From an uncultured Prevotella sp. (lineage in GTDB: Bacteria > Bacteroidota > Bacteroidia > Bacteroidales > Bacteroidaceae), in assembly GCA_900554695.1 (NCBI GenBank), contig USHV01000025.1, forward strand, positions 1 through 39,175: a DNA stretch of 39,175 bases, given 5' to 3'. Below the pieces are notes generated by a model, which had not been told where the DNA came from, did no database searches, and saw nothing but the letters and a program-made list of their open reading frames with translations. Below, piece by piece: positions 16,794-24,973 of the stretch (position 1 is its first letter; the number at the start of each line of letters is the position of its first letter). Both the position numbers and the translations under genes were made by a program.

Positions 16794-17424
16794 ATAAAAA
16801 CGCTTTTTTGTTATTGTATTAGGCGTGTGTCGGTGATGGTGCGGACAAAGGGATAGGGCGGATGCGGTTTCTCTGTGCGGAGAGGATTGGGGTGTTGGTG
16901 GTGATTATTTTGTTTTGATGACGCGATGGGTGGTTTTATTGGGATTTAATAGCACGATTGTACGAATTTACCGGCTTGAATATTTGCGGTGAAAACGTCT
17001 TGTTTTTCATGCCGGAAGATATGTCCGACAGGAGTGTTTTATTGCATTGTGTGGTGCGAAAAGGGCCTTATTTAGCATCGTATCTTATGCTTCTATGTAG
17101 AATATGTGGCATGTATGCCGTTTTTATATTGTTCTTGCGGTGATATTATGAGTGGATAGGGTGTTGATTGTGTCAGCTATTTTATGATATCATGCAATGA
17201 TTGTGAACGGTGTTTTATATGATTGTGAGCTGTTTTATCTGTCGCGGCAGCTATATTTTGAGGCAGAAGAAAATAGATGGGGATGAAAATGATGTTCAGC
17301 GATTCTTAGGCGACTGAACGTTTTACGAAAATCATAAATTCAGCTATGGGTATATCTCTATGCCGACGGTTGCTGCGCTCCCGGATCAGCGGTGTTTTCT
17401 TCAGGCTGGATGAGCCGATTTCTT
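16794..17424. other. Gene-free stretch
   Basis: G+T-rich sequence with only short frames. One isolated unit resembling the 22-bp palindrome is seen near 17055-17076 (GCGAAAAGGGCCTTATTTA). No gene or RNA is recognised. Confidence 0.5.
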
Positions 17425-17885
17425 CAGCCGGTATGTGGCGATATAGACAACTTTCAATTTGTAACCGGTTTTCGTTTTTTCTGCCCCGGTTTCCCGATAT
17501 ACCCCGAAAAATAAGCGCGTATTTGCTGACAGACTTTTTTTCGGCGCAAATACGCGAAAAATAAGAGGTTTTTATAAAATATTGGATATCAATGATTTAT
17601 ATTCAAGGGACATTTTCCCGTTTTGCAAAAAGCACCATTTCGGCATGCGAAATAGGCCATTTCGGAGGCTAAAAAGCACCATATTGCACCCTAAAATAGG
17701 CTATTTCGCACTATGAAATGGGCAATATTGGAATGCAATACGGGCTTTTCCGGACTATGATATGGGGTATATCAGAAGACAATATGGGCAGAAACAGCCT
17801 TTATAAGGCTTGTTTTAACAGTCATTTACATCTCTTTCACGAAAATATTTTGTCAAAATTTAGTCAAGAAAAATCGTAAGTTAGT
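17425..17885 (+). repeat. Composite palindrome-array element, copy B
   Basis: Aligns along its whole length with copy C and with the reverse complement of copy A. Order: CAACTTTCAATTTGTAACCGG, then TTTCCCGATATACCCC, then the hairpin GCGCGTATTTGC/GCAAATACGCG (17516-17555), then the spacer with ATATCAATGATTTATATT, then eight 22-bp units (17622-17797), then the AT-rich end with AAAATATTTTGTCAAAAT and AGTCAAGAAAAATCGTAAG. No reading frame is conserved. Confidence 0.85.
17622..17797. repeat. 22-bp palindrome array in copy B, eight units
   Basis: Units start at 17622, 17644, 17666, 17688, 17710, 17732, 17754 and 17776, in exact register. Unit-by-unit order matches copy C (first unit AAAAGCACCATTTCGG, second CATGCGAAAT...), so the copies descend from one array. 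Confidence 0.88.
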
Positions 17886-18392
17886 CGCCGGTTTTTCCCT
17901 TTTAAACGTAGTTATCGAGTGTGAGCATGGGTAAGGAAAATATGTGCCTTGTCTGCGTTGATGATTTATCGGCTGCGGCGGTAATGATTTACCATGAAGT
18001 GATATAAATATTCTGTTCCGATTAATACCGCTTTGCGCAGTCATGATGTATTCCGATATACTGTGATATTTAGAGAATAAAACAAACTTGTTGTGAATTT
18101 CTAATATCCACTAATATGCACGAGGTTACGGGCAAAAGGTTCTTTCTTTTCAGAATTGCGATGTCGTTTGGATATCCCTAATGATTCTCCTCAGCCCTTG
18201 TATTTGCTGTATTAATCACGTGTCTTGGCTTATAATCAATCTTGAATGTAATATGTCAAAGGCTGTGCGTTTGCGTGTGACGCCATATTTGCTGCTTTGT
18301 GGGCGTGAATATGTCTGATGGGGAGAAATACGCTTAGACGGCATTAAATGGCGCGAAGTGGGGGCTTGGAACGCGTGTGCTTGTTTATTGCT
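17886..18392. other. Gene-free stretch
   Basis: Only short frames with no domain. Weak resemblance to the 22-bp units appears near 18320-18370. Nothing else can be supported. Confidence 0.5.
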
Positions 18393-18788
18393 TTGCAAAA
18401 TGGTGCTTATGAGCTTATGGAATGGGCTTTATTGGGATATGATATGGACTATATCAGTGTGTGATACGGGCTTTAAGGGTTTGTGAAATAGCTTTTATAG
18501 GCTTGTGAAATAGCTTTTATAGGCTTGTGAAATAGCTTTTTATTTGTTGGCGAAGAGTCCTTTATTAGTTAGTAAGATGCCTCTTATAATTTAGCAAAGT
18601 GAGCCTTATTAGTTAGCAAGGTGCCCCTTATAATTTAGCGAAGTGTCCCTTATCAGTTTGCGGAATAGTCTTTATTGATATATGATACGGGTTTTGCCAT
18701 GGGATGATATTGGTTGTTTTTGGGTGTTATATGGTGCTTTTTCCGGGTTGAAAAAGCCCGTTTCTGAGGGAGAAACGGGCTTTATTAT
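18393..18788. repeat. 22-bp palindrome array F, eighteen units in exact phase
   Basis: Units start every 22 bp from 18393 to 18767 without any slip (18 x 22 = 396 bp). Two adjacent units (18481-18502, 18503-18524) are identical and a third (18525-18546) nearly so, which suggests recent local duplication. Units 18547-18656 share TTAG at one end and CCTTAT in the middle. The flanks of the composite element are absent. Confidence 0.9.
18753..18783 (-). terminator. Terminator-like hairpin made of two adjacent 22-bp units
   Basis: AAAGCCCGTTTCT (18753-18765) pairs perfectly with AGAAACGGGCTTT (18771-18783) around a 5-base loop. On the minus strand it ends GGGCTTTTTC, so it could end the mnmG-apt-uvrC transcript about 200 bp after the uvrC stop. 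Confidence 0.6.
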
Positions 18789-18978
18789 GAGGTTGAGAAG
18801 CGGTATTTTCGATGCGGTATGATATAAACAGTTTGCTATCAGTGCTTTAGCTGTCTGATAGTGCCTTTTTAATGCTTGTGACAGGGCTACGTTTTGCCTG
18901 TGTATGCACATATTCCGGGAGTTTTTGTTCTTGTGTCTCCTTTGTTTTGTCCGGCGTTTTATTGCGGCGTAAACGTCG

Positions 18979-20814
18979 TCATTCGGCACTGTCGAAATGC
19001 TGTCTGATAACCTCGGCACGCGCTTTTCCCACTACCTCGGCAATGTCCTCGAGACTGGCTTCGCGTATGCGTTTTACGCTCTTGAAGTGGCGCAGCAGTG
19101 CCTCGGCGCTCTTCGGACCGATGCCGTTTATGTTGTCGAGCTCGCTGTGCAGGGCGTGGCGTGAGCGTTTGTCGCGGTGGAAGGTGATGGCGTAGCGGTG
19201 AACCTTGTCCTGAATTTTCGTTAGAGCGTGGAAAAGTTCGCTGTCTGTCTTCAGTGCCACCACCTGCGGCGGGAAGCCGTAGAGTAGTTCATTTGTGCGG
19301 TGACGGTCGTCTTTGGCGAGTCCGGCGATGGGGATGGAAAGCCCGAGCTCGTCCTCCACAACCTTGCGCACAACCTCCATCTGACCGCGTCCGCCATCGG
19401 TTATTATGAGGTCGGGCAGGGGTTCGCCTTCCTCACTCATACGTCCGTACCGGCGACGCACCACTTCTTGCATCGAGGCATAATCGTCAGGGCCTACGAC
19501 GGTGCGTATATTGTACTTGCGATAGTCTTTTTTCGATGGCTTCATACCCTTGAAAACCACGCATCCGGCCACGGCATCGGTACCTGATATGTTGGAGTTG
19601 TCGAAACATTCTATGTGGTATGGCAGTTTCTCCATTTGCAGTTTTTGCTGCAATTCCTTCATCAGACGGGTCTGTTTTTGCTCCGGATTTAGCTTTTCGG
19701 CCTGTTTCAGGCGGTCGAATTTGTATTGTTTGCAGTTCATTTCAGACAGTTCGAGCAGGTGTCTTTTGTCTCCGCGCTGCGGAACTATGAACGCTGCCTC
19801 GCGCAGTTTCCAGCTCATCTCAAACGGTACTATTATCTCCGTGGCCTTGCTTCCGAACCGTTCGCGTATCTCCGGAATGGCGGTAATGAGCAGATCTTCG
19901 TCGGTCTCGTCGAGCTTTCGTTTATATTCGAAGGTAAAACTCTGGTTTATTGCTCCGTTCTTTACGTGTATGAAGTTGATGAAAGCGTTGCGGCGGCTGT
20001 CGTCGTCGGCTATGCTGAACACGTCGATATCCGTTATTGTGTGGCTCACGACCTCGCTTTTGGCGCAGAAATTCTCTATAAGCACGTATTTCTGTTTTAA
20101 TGCTTCGGCCTCTTCAAACTTCATTTCGGCGGCTTTTTGCATCATTTCGTCGTATATGGCGCGGCTTATTTCGCGTGTATTGCCCTTCAGAATCTCTTTT
20201 GCCTGATTTATGTTGGCACGATAGTCTTCCCACGTCTGGCAGCCTATGCAGGGTGCGTTGCAGTTGTGTATGTGGTACTCCAGACACGGTTTATACTTGT
20301 TTTGCTCTATTCCTTCCTTTGTTATCGGCATACGGCATGTGCGAGGTTTGTACAGCTTCTTTATAAGGTCGAGTATCGCATACATGCTTGCCAGGTGGCT
20401 GTACGGACCGTAGTATGTGCCGAATTTGCGGTTTATCTGGCGCGTTTTGAATATGCGCGGCAGATATTCGTTGGTTATGCATATGCTGGGGTAGGTCTTC
20501 CCGTCTTTCAGCAGAACGTTGTAGCGCGGGCTGTATTTCTTTATCAGACTGTTCTCGAGAAGCAGAGCGTCTTCCTCGGTGTTCACCACCGTGTAGCTGA
20601 TGTCGCGTATCTTCGAGACGAGCACCTTTGTCTTGAAACGGTCAACCTCCTTGTGGAAGTAGGAGGATACACGCTTCTTCAGACTCTTTGCCTTGCCTAC
20701 GTATATTATAGTGTGGTTCTCGTCGTAGAACTGATAGCTTCCCGGCTTGTCAGGCATGCTTAGAACGATGGCCTTCAGCTTGTCAGTTAACTGCTGTCTT
20801 TCTTCTTTGTTCAT
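18979..20814 (-). CDS. uvrC: Excinuclease ABC subunit C
   Basis: 611 residues, full length. It makes both incisions in nucleotide excision repair with UvrA and UvrB. Seen: GIY-YIG nuclease at the N-terminus (GSYQFY...IIYVGKAKSLKKRV, about 25-49), UVR domain (EMKFEEAEALKQKY), the RNase H-like C-terminal nuclease (CFDNSNISGTDAVAGCVVF, DLIITDGGRGQ) and a C-terminal helix-hairpin-helix (INGIGPKSAEALLRHF). It follows apt on the same strand after a 774-bp gap that contains a terminator and a parS-like site, so it may have its own promoter. Confidence 0.97.
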   Translation of the reverse strand: MNKEERQQLTDKLKAIVLSMPDKPGSYQFYDENHTIIYVGKAKSLKKRVSSYFHKEVDRFKTKVLVSKIRDISYTVVNTEEDALLLENSLIKKYSPRYNVLLKDGKTYPSICITNEYLPRIFKTRQINRKFGTYYGPYSHLASMYAILDLIKKLYKPRTCRMPITKEGIEQNKYKPCLEYHIHNCNAPCIGCQTWEDYRANINQAKEILKGNTREISRAIYDEMMQKAAEMKFEEAEALKQKYVLIENFCAKSEVVSHTITDIDVFSIADDDSRRNAFINFIHVKNGAINQSFTFEYKRKLDETDEDLLITAIPEIRERFGSKATEIIVPFEMSWKLREAAFIVPQRGDKRHLLELSEMNCKQYKFDRLKQAEKLNPEQKQTRLMKELQQKLQMEKLPYHIECFDNSNISGTDAVAGCVVFKGMKPSKKDYRKYNIRTVVGPDDYASMQEVVRRRYGRMSEEGEPLPDLIITDGGRGQMEVVRKVVEDELGLSIPIAGLAKDDRHRTNELLYGFPPQVVALKTDSELFHALTKIQDKVHRYAITFHRDKRSRHALHSELDNINGIGPKSAEALLRHFKSVKRIREASLEDIAEVVGKARAEVIRQHFDSAE

Positions 20815-20854
20815 ATTGCGTAACTTGTTTATATAGAGTATATTTGCGCGTTAA

Positions 20855-20870
20855 AGTTTCACGTGAAACC
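20855..20870. promoter_or_regulatory. parS-like ParB-binding site 1
   Basis: GTTTCACGTGAAAC (20856-20869) is a perfect 14-bp palindrome identical to the core of the bacterial chromosomal parS consensus TGTTTCACGTGAAACA; only the two outermost bases differ. It lies just upstream of uvrC. A second site is at 22154-22169. Confidence 0.75.
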
Positions 20871-21508
20871 GTAAGTAGGTGCTGTTTGTTCTACGGTTGC
20901 CGGACGGGTTGTGCACCAATGGTCAGTGGGCGTTTGGCGGATATGTTTCGTCGAGGTTGTCCGTGTATGCCGTCGGTCTCTTTGGCGGATGGCGGCACTA
21001 TGGCTTTCTCTTATTCTCGATTCTGTTTGTGACTGCGAATCTGTTTGCCGTATCTGTTAGTGAAGTGGTGTACTTTTGTCTGAAGAATGTCTTGTTGTTG
21101 TTCGGACGCTTCTCTTTCGTGTCATCACGCACTTCTTATCGCTCTGCTGGAATGTTTATTCCTTTAGGTGGATTCCATCTTGTGCCTGAGTAAATCGGTG
21201 ATTCTCGTCTCCCCGGCAAATTTATATTCCTGAAGCTAATGCGTTGTGTTGTGAATCCGTTTGCGCGTCGTCTCGCGATTTATTGCAATGCATCTTTGCC
21301 TGATGCGTGCTTTACAGCAAATTTGATTGCAGTATGTCTCTGCCATGAGAGTGGGGCGCTGTTTTCTGGAATGCTTCTTTATGTAGTCTAAGAAACCTTT
21401 TATTACCAAGCATTGAAAAAAGCTTTTTTATCGCAATCATTCTATTTTGCTGGATATATCGCAGCTTTTTGAACCCTGTATAGTTCCCGCCTTATTTGTA
21501 ATAAACCG
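20871..21508. other. Gene-free stretch upstream of uvrC
   Basis: A 104-codon plus-strand frame (20879-21193, GTG start) lies downstream of a TATATTTG box (20839-20846) and is hydrophobic, but shows no domain. I do not call it a gene. No repeat array is seen. Confidence 0.45.
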
Positions 21509-21579
21509 AAAACCGGCCGGCTGGCGCATTTCTGGTGACAGATGCACACCATTATTGCGCTTCAACCGACCGGCTTTTT
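21509..21579 (-). terminator. Terminator of mnmG-apt
   Basis: AAAACCGGCCGG (21509-21520) pairs with CCGACCGGCTTTTT (21566-21579) around a further folded GCGC-containing loop. It lies 10 bp after the apt stop codon, with T or A runs on both sides. Confidence 0.6.
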
Positions 21580-21588
21580 GGAATTGTA

Positions 21589-22119
21589 TTAAATCTGTAT
21601 GAGAGATGTTATTTCGATGTCATCGTCGAACACATCGCGACCATTCATATTCTCGTTTACGAGTTCTATGATGAAGTTGCAATATACTTTCTTCGGATGG
21701 AACTTCTTTACGAGATCGCATGCAGCTTTCATTGTACCGCCTGTTGCGAGCAAATCGTCGTGAAGAAGAATTATATCGTGTTCGTCGATTGCATCGCGAT
21801 GGATCTCGATGGTGTCGGTTCCGTACTCCTTAGCGTATGTTTGTTGTACGGTGTCGCATGGCAGCTTGCCGGGCTTGCGGCATAATACGATGCCGGCGCC
21901 AAGACGTATTGCTATGGCGGAAGACATAACGAAGCCGCGCGATTCGATGCCGACTATCTTTGTGATGCCTTTGTCCTTATAGAGGTCATACATCTCATCA
22001 TTGATCAGCTTCAGGCATTCGGGGTTCTTGAACAGTGTTGTGACGTCTCTGAAGTTTACTCCTTTCTTTGGCCAATCCTTTATGCAACGAAGGTTGTCCA
22101 GCAATAGTTTGTTGTTCAT
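21589..22119 (-). CDS. apt: Adenine phosphoribosyltransferase
   Basis: 176 residues from the ATG at 22119; a TTG two codons upstream (22125) is not preferred. It converts adenine and PRPP to AMP in purine salvage. The PRPP-binding signature is ILLHDDLLATGGTMKA (about 117-132), and GIESRGFVM (57-65) is typical of Apt. It lies 48 bp after mnmG on the same strand, and that gap is largely occupied by parS-like site 2. Confidence 0.96.
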   Translation of the reverse strand: MNNKLLLDNLRCIKDWPKKGVNFRDVTTLFKNPECLKLINDEMYDLYKDKGITKIVGIESRGFVMSSAIAIRLGAGIVLCRKPGKLPCDTVQQTYAKEYGTDTIEIHRDAIDEHDIILLHDDLLATGGTMKAACDLVKKFHPKKVYCNFIIELVNENMNGRDVFDDDIEITSLIQI

Positions 22120-22153
22120 TTTCAATAAGTTATAGTGTGTTTGTTACTTTGTT

Positions 22154-22169
22154 TGTTTCACGTGGAACT
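22154..22169. promoter_or_regulatory. parS-like ParB-binding site 2
   Basis: TGTTTCACGTGGAACT matches the parS consensus at 14 of 16 positions; one difference lies inside the palindrome and one at the edge. It overlaps the mnmG stop codon (22168-22170) and lies in the mnmG-apt gap, 1.3 kb from site 1. Confidence 0.7.
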
Positions 22170-24039
22170 ATCTGTGCATCAGTACGAGCAGCACATTTAT
22201 GTCGCTCGGTGACACTCCGGGGATGCGACTGGCTTGCGCCAATGTCTCCGGATTTATTTTCTCGAGCTTCTGCCTTGCTTCAGTTGAGAGCTCGTGAAGC
22301 TCCGAGTATTTGAAGTGTCCTCTTATCTTAATATTCTCAAGACGATGCATTTTATCGGCAATTAGTTTTTCGCGTTCAATATATCCTTTATATTTAATGC
22401 ATATCTCTGCTGCTTCTGTAACCTCTTCACGACGTTCATCTATCGAAGAAATCAGCTCTTTTAGCGAAGGAACAATCTCGCTCAGATTTTCTATCGTTAT
22501 CTGCGGACGAGAAATGAGGTCTGCAATATGACATCCCATACGCAGTGGAGTGGTGCCGAGAGCTTCGAGCGCGCTGTTTATTTCGCGCGGTTTCACCGAC
22601 TTCTTGTTGCAGAAAGTAATGATTTTATCGATGTTCTCTTTTTTCTTCATCCATACGTCGTAACGCTCTCTGCTTACTATTCCGAGGTCGTAACCCTTTT
22701 GTGTGAGTCGGGCATCGGCGTTATCCTGGCGCAGAAGTATTCGATATTCGGCACGTGATGTAAACATTCGGTACGGCTCGTCAACGCCTTTAGTCGTCAG
22801 ATCGTCGATGAGTACGCCTATATATGCCTCATCTCGCTTGAGCGCCACGGGATCATTGCCGGCGCAAGCCAGTGCAGCATTGATGCCGGCCATCAGTCCC
22901 TGTCCTCCGGCTTCCTCATATCCGGTAGTGCCGTTCACCTGTCCTGCCATGTAAAGACCCTTTATCATTTTCGATTCGAGCGAAGGATAAAGTTGTGTCG
23001 GGTCAAAGTAGTCGTATTCTATGGCGTATCCCGAACGATAAACCTTTACGTTGCGCAATGCCGGAATCTTGTGCAGGGCATTTATCTGCACGTCCATCGG
23101 CATGCTTGATGAGAATCCGTTGAGATACATCTCGTTGGTGTCTTCGCCTTCCGGCTCGAGAAAAAGAGGATGCTGATCTTTGTCCGGGAATGTCACGAGC
23201 TTTGTCTCGATTGACGGACAGTAGCGAGGACCTATGCTGTGTATCTGTCCATTGTAGAGAGGAGAGTCGGCAAGCCCGGCGCGTAAAGTGTCGTGCACTT
23301 CCTTGTTTGTGTAGCATGTCCAGCAAGGCAGCTGCTTCAGAGGGCGTCGTCCGCTTATGTAGCTGAAGCTATGATAATCGTTCTCGCCAGGCTGCTCTTC
23401 CATATCTTCAAAGTGAACGGTGCGTTTGTCTATTCTTACCGGCGTTCCTGTCTTCATCCTCGCCGAGGTTATGCCGTGTCGTGTGATGCTTTCGGTGAGG
23501 TGGGGCACTGCCGGTTCGGCACAACGTCCGCCCGGAACCATGTGGTGACCTATGTGCATAAGGCCGTTGAGGAATGTTCCCGCCGTGATGATTACACAGT
23601 GAGCGTGCAGCTCTACGCCCCATATCGTGCGTACACCGTCGGCACGTCCGTCCTTGACGAGCAGCTCGTCGGCCTGGTCTTGCCAGATGTCGAGATTGTC
23701 GATTGAGTCGAGCGTGTGTCTCCACTGCCAGATGAACTTCTCCCGGTCGCACTGTGCTCTTGGACTCCATACGGCCGGTCCCTTGCCACGGTTGAGCATT
23801 CTGAACTGTATGGATGCCGCGTCTGTCACCAGACCCATGTATCCTCCGAGCGCGTCAATCTCGCGCACGATCTGTCCTTTTGCTATTCCTCCCACGGCCG
23901 GGTTGCAGCTCATCTGCGCGATCTTGTTCATATCTATCGTCACAAGACAAGTCTTTGCTCCCATACCTGCCGCGGCGGCGGCTGCCTCACATCCCGCGTG
24001 GCCGCCTCCGATTACGAGTACGTCATAAAATAAATTCAT
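22168..24039 (-). CDS. mnmG: tRNA uridine 5-carboxymethylaminomethyl modification enzyme, FAD subunit
   Basis: 623 residues, standard. With MnmE it modifies the wobble uridine of several tRNAs. Seen: FAD-binding GGGHAGCEA (11-19), NPAVGGIAKGQIVREIDALGG region, and both family signatures IGPRYCPSIETK and GQVNGTTGYEEAGGQG. The insertion and helical C-terminal domains are present, ending RIPGVSPSDINVLLVLMHR. In many bacteria mnmG (gidA) lies near the replication origin and the parAB genes, which fits the parS-like sites here. A TAATTTTG box (24065-24072) precedes the ATG. Confidence 0.97.
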   Translation of the reverse strand: MNLFYDVLVIGGGHAGCEAAAAAAGMGAKTCLVTIDMNKIAQMSCNPAVGGIAKGQIVREIDALGGYMGLVTDAASIQFRMLNRGKGPAVWSPRAQCDREKFIWQWRHTLDSIDNLDIWQDQADELLVKDGRADGVRTIWGVELHAHCVIITAGTFLNGLMHIGHHMVPGGRCAEPAVPHLTESITRHGITSARMKTGTPVRIDKRTVHFEDMEEQPGENDYHSFSYISGRRPLKQLPCWTCYTNKEVHDTLRAGLADSPLYNGQIHSIGPRYCPSIETKLVTFPDKDQHPLFLEPEGEDTNEMYLNGFSSSMPMDVQINALHKIPALRNVKVYRSGYAIEYDYFDPTQLYPSLESKMIKGLYMAGQVNGTTGYEEAGGQGLMAGINAALACAGNDPVALKRDEAYIGVLIDDLTTKGVDEPYRMFTSRAEYRILLRQDNADARLTQKGYDLGIVSRERYDVWMKKKENIDKIITFCNKKSVKPREINSALEALGTTPLRMGCHIADLISRPQITIENLSEIVPSLKELISSIDERREEVTEAAEICIKYKGYIEREKLIADKMHRLENIKIRGHFKYSELHELSTEARQKLEKINPETLAQASRIPGVSPSDINVLLVLMHR

Positions 24040-24064
24040 TATTTGCTGGAAAAATTTAACGTCG

Positions 24065-24072
24065 CAAAATTA
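24065..24072 (-). promoter_or_regulatory. -7 box of mnmG
   Basis: TAATTTTG on the minus strand fits TAnnTTTG, 25 bp before the ATG. It is divergent from the frd promoter (24104-24134). Confidence 0.55.
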
Positions 24073-24103
24073 AGAATAAAAATCGATTTTTGCTTTAAAA
24101 TAA

Positions 24104-24134
24104 TTTGATTTATCATTAAAATATAGTATTTTTG
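24104..24134 (+). promoter_or_regulatory. Promoter of frdCAB
   Basis: TTTG (24104-24107) and TATTTTTG (24127-24134) are separated by 19 bp, an exact Bacteroidetes -33/-7 arrangement. The predicted leader is about 108 nt. Confidence 0.8.
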
Positions 24135-24153
24135 CATTCCGTATAGGGCAGCT

Positions 24154-24173
24154 GTTACCTATAAAAAGGTAAC
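24154..24173 (+). promoter_or_regulatory. Hairpin in the frd leader
   Basis: GTTACCT pairs with AGGTAAC around a 6-base A-rich loop, close to the predicted 5' end of the transcript. A 5' stem of this kind can protect an abundant mRNA or take part in regulation; the role is not known. Confidence 0.45.
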
Positions 24174-24249
24174 GGGCGCGATGCTTAACTGCTACATTAT
24201 GTGGAATATAAATAATTCTAACAGTTAAATAATTAAATTTCAATCATTT

Positions 24250-24936
24250 ATGTGGTTAATCAATTCTTCTATTGGTAGAAAAGTTGTGATGTCGGTTACC
24301 GGTGTCGCGCTTATTCTATTCTTGACATTCCACATGTCAATGAACGTTGCGGCTCTCTTCTCTGGAGCAGCCTATAACATGATTTGTGAGTTTCTGGGTG
24401 CCAACTGGTACGCCTTAGTGGCAACGCTTGGTCTGGCTTTCCTGGCAGTGGTGCACATCGTCTATGCCTTCTGGCTCACGATGCAGAACCGTGCGGCGCG
24501 CGGTAACGAGCGTTACATGGTGACATCGCGTCCTAAGAAAGTGGAGTGGGCTTCACAGAACATGCTCGTACTGGGCATCATCGTATTGCTCGGACTTGCT
24601 CTTCACATGTTCAACTTCTGGTACAACATGATGTTTGCCGAGCTCACAGGAATGAGTGTTGCACACGATCCTGCTGATGGTTTCGCTTACATCAAGGACA
24701 CTTTCGCTAATCCTGTTTACGTTGTGCTTTACATCGTATGGCTCGTTGCAATCTGGTTCCACCTCTCTCACGGTTTCTGGAGCGCAATGCAGACATTCGG
24801 CTGGAACGGTAAGGTATGGTTCAACCGTTGGAAGGTCATCGGCATTGTTTACACAACACTTCTGATGCTTGGCTTCCTCGTAGTAGTACTGGCTTTCGCT
24901 TTCAACATTGCTCCAAGCTTGAACTGCTGCATCTAA
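24250..24936 (+). CDS. frdC: Fumarate reductase / succinate dehydrogenase cytochrome b subunit
   Basis: 228 residues with five hydrophobic segments, the single-subunit type B membrane anchor. It passes electrons from menaquinol to FrdAB. Histidines 28, 69, 119, 171 and 174 lie in or beside the membrane segments, enough for a di-heme protein as in Wolinella. It is the first gene of frdCAB, which ends the main route from phosphoenolpyruvate to succinate in Bacteroidales. Codon choice in all three genes is more biased than in the neighbours (frequent CGT, AAC, GCA, ACA), which fits very high expression. Confidence 0.94.
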   Translation: MWLINSSIGRKVVMSVTGVALILFLTFHMSMNVAALFSGAAYNMICEFLGANWYALVATLGLAFLAVVHIVYAFWLTMQNRAARGNERYMVTSRPKKVEWASQNMLVLGIIVLLGLALHMFNFWYNMMFAELTGMSVAHDPADGFAYIKDTFANPVYVVLYIVWLVAIWFHLSHGFWSAMQTFGWNGKVWFNRWKVIGIVYTTLLMLGFLVVVLAFAFNIAPSLNCCI

Positions 24937-24973
24937 TTCATTTATACAAATACAACACATAATTCATAAAGTT

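Noticed and set aside
18393..18788. The 22-bp arrays as CRISPR arrays
   Set aside because: The units are contiguous with no spacers of separate origin, are too diverged between units, occur at six loci, and no cas genes are in the window.
20879..21193. Hydrophobic 104-codon plus-strand frame after a TATATTTG box
   Set aside because: GTG start without a clear ribosome site, no recognisable domain, and a T/G-rich region in which such frames arise by chance. Worth keeping in mind only if transcription is found.
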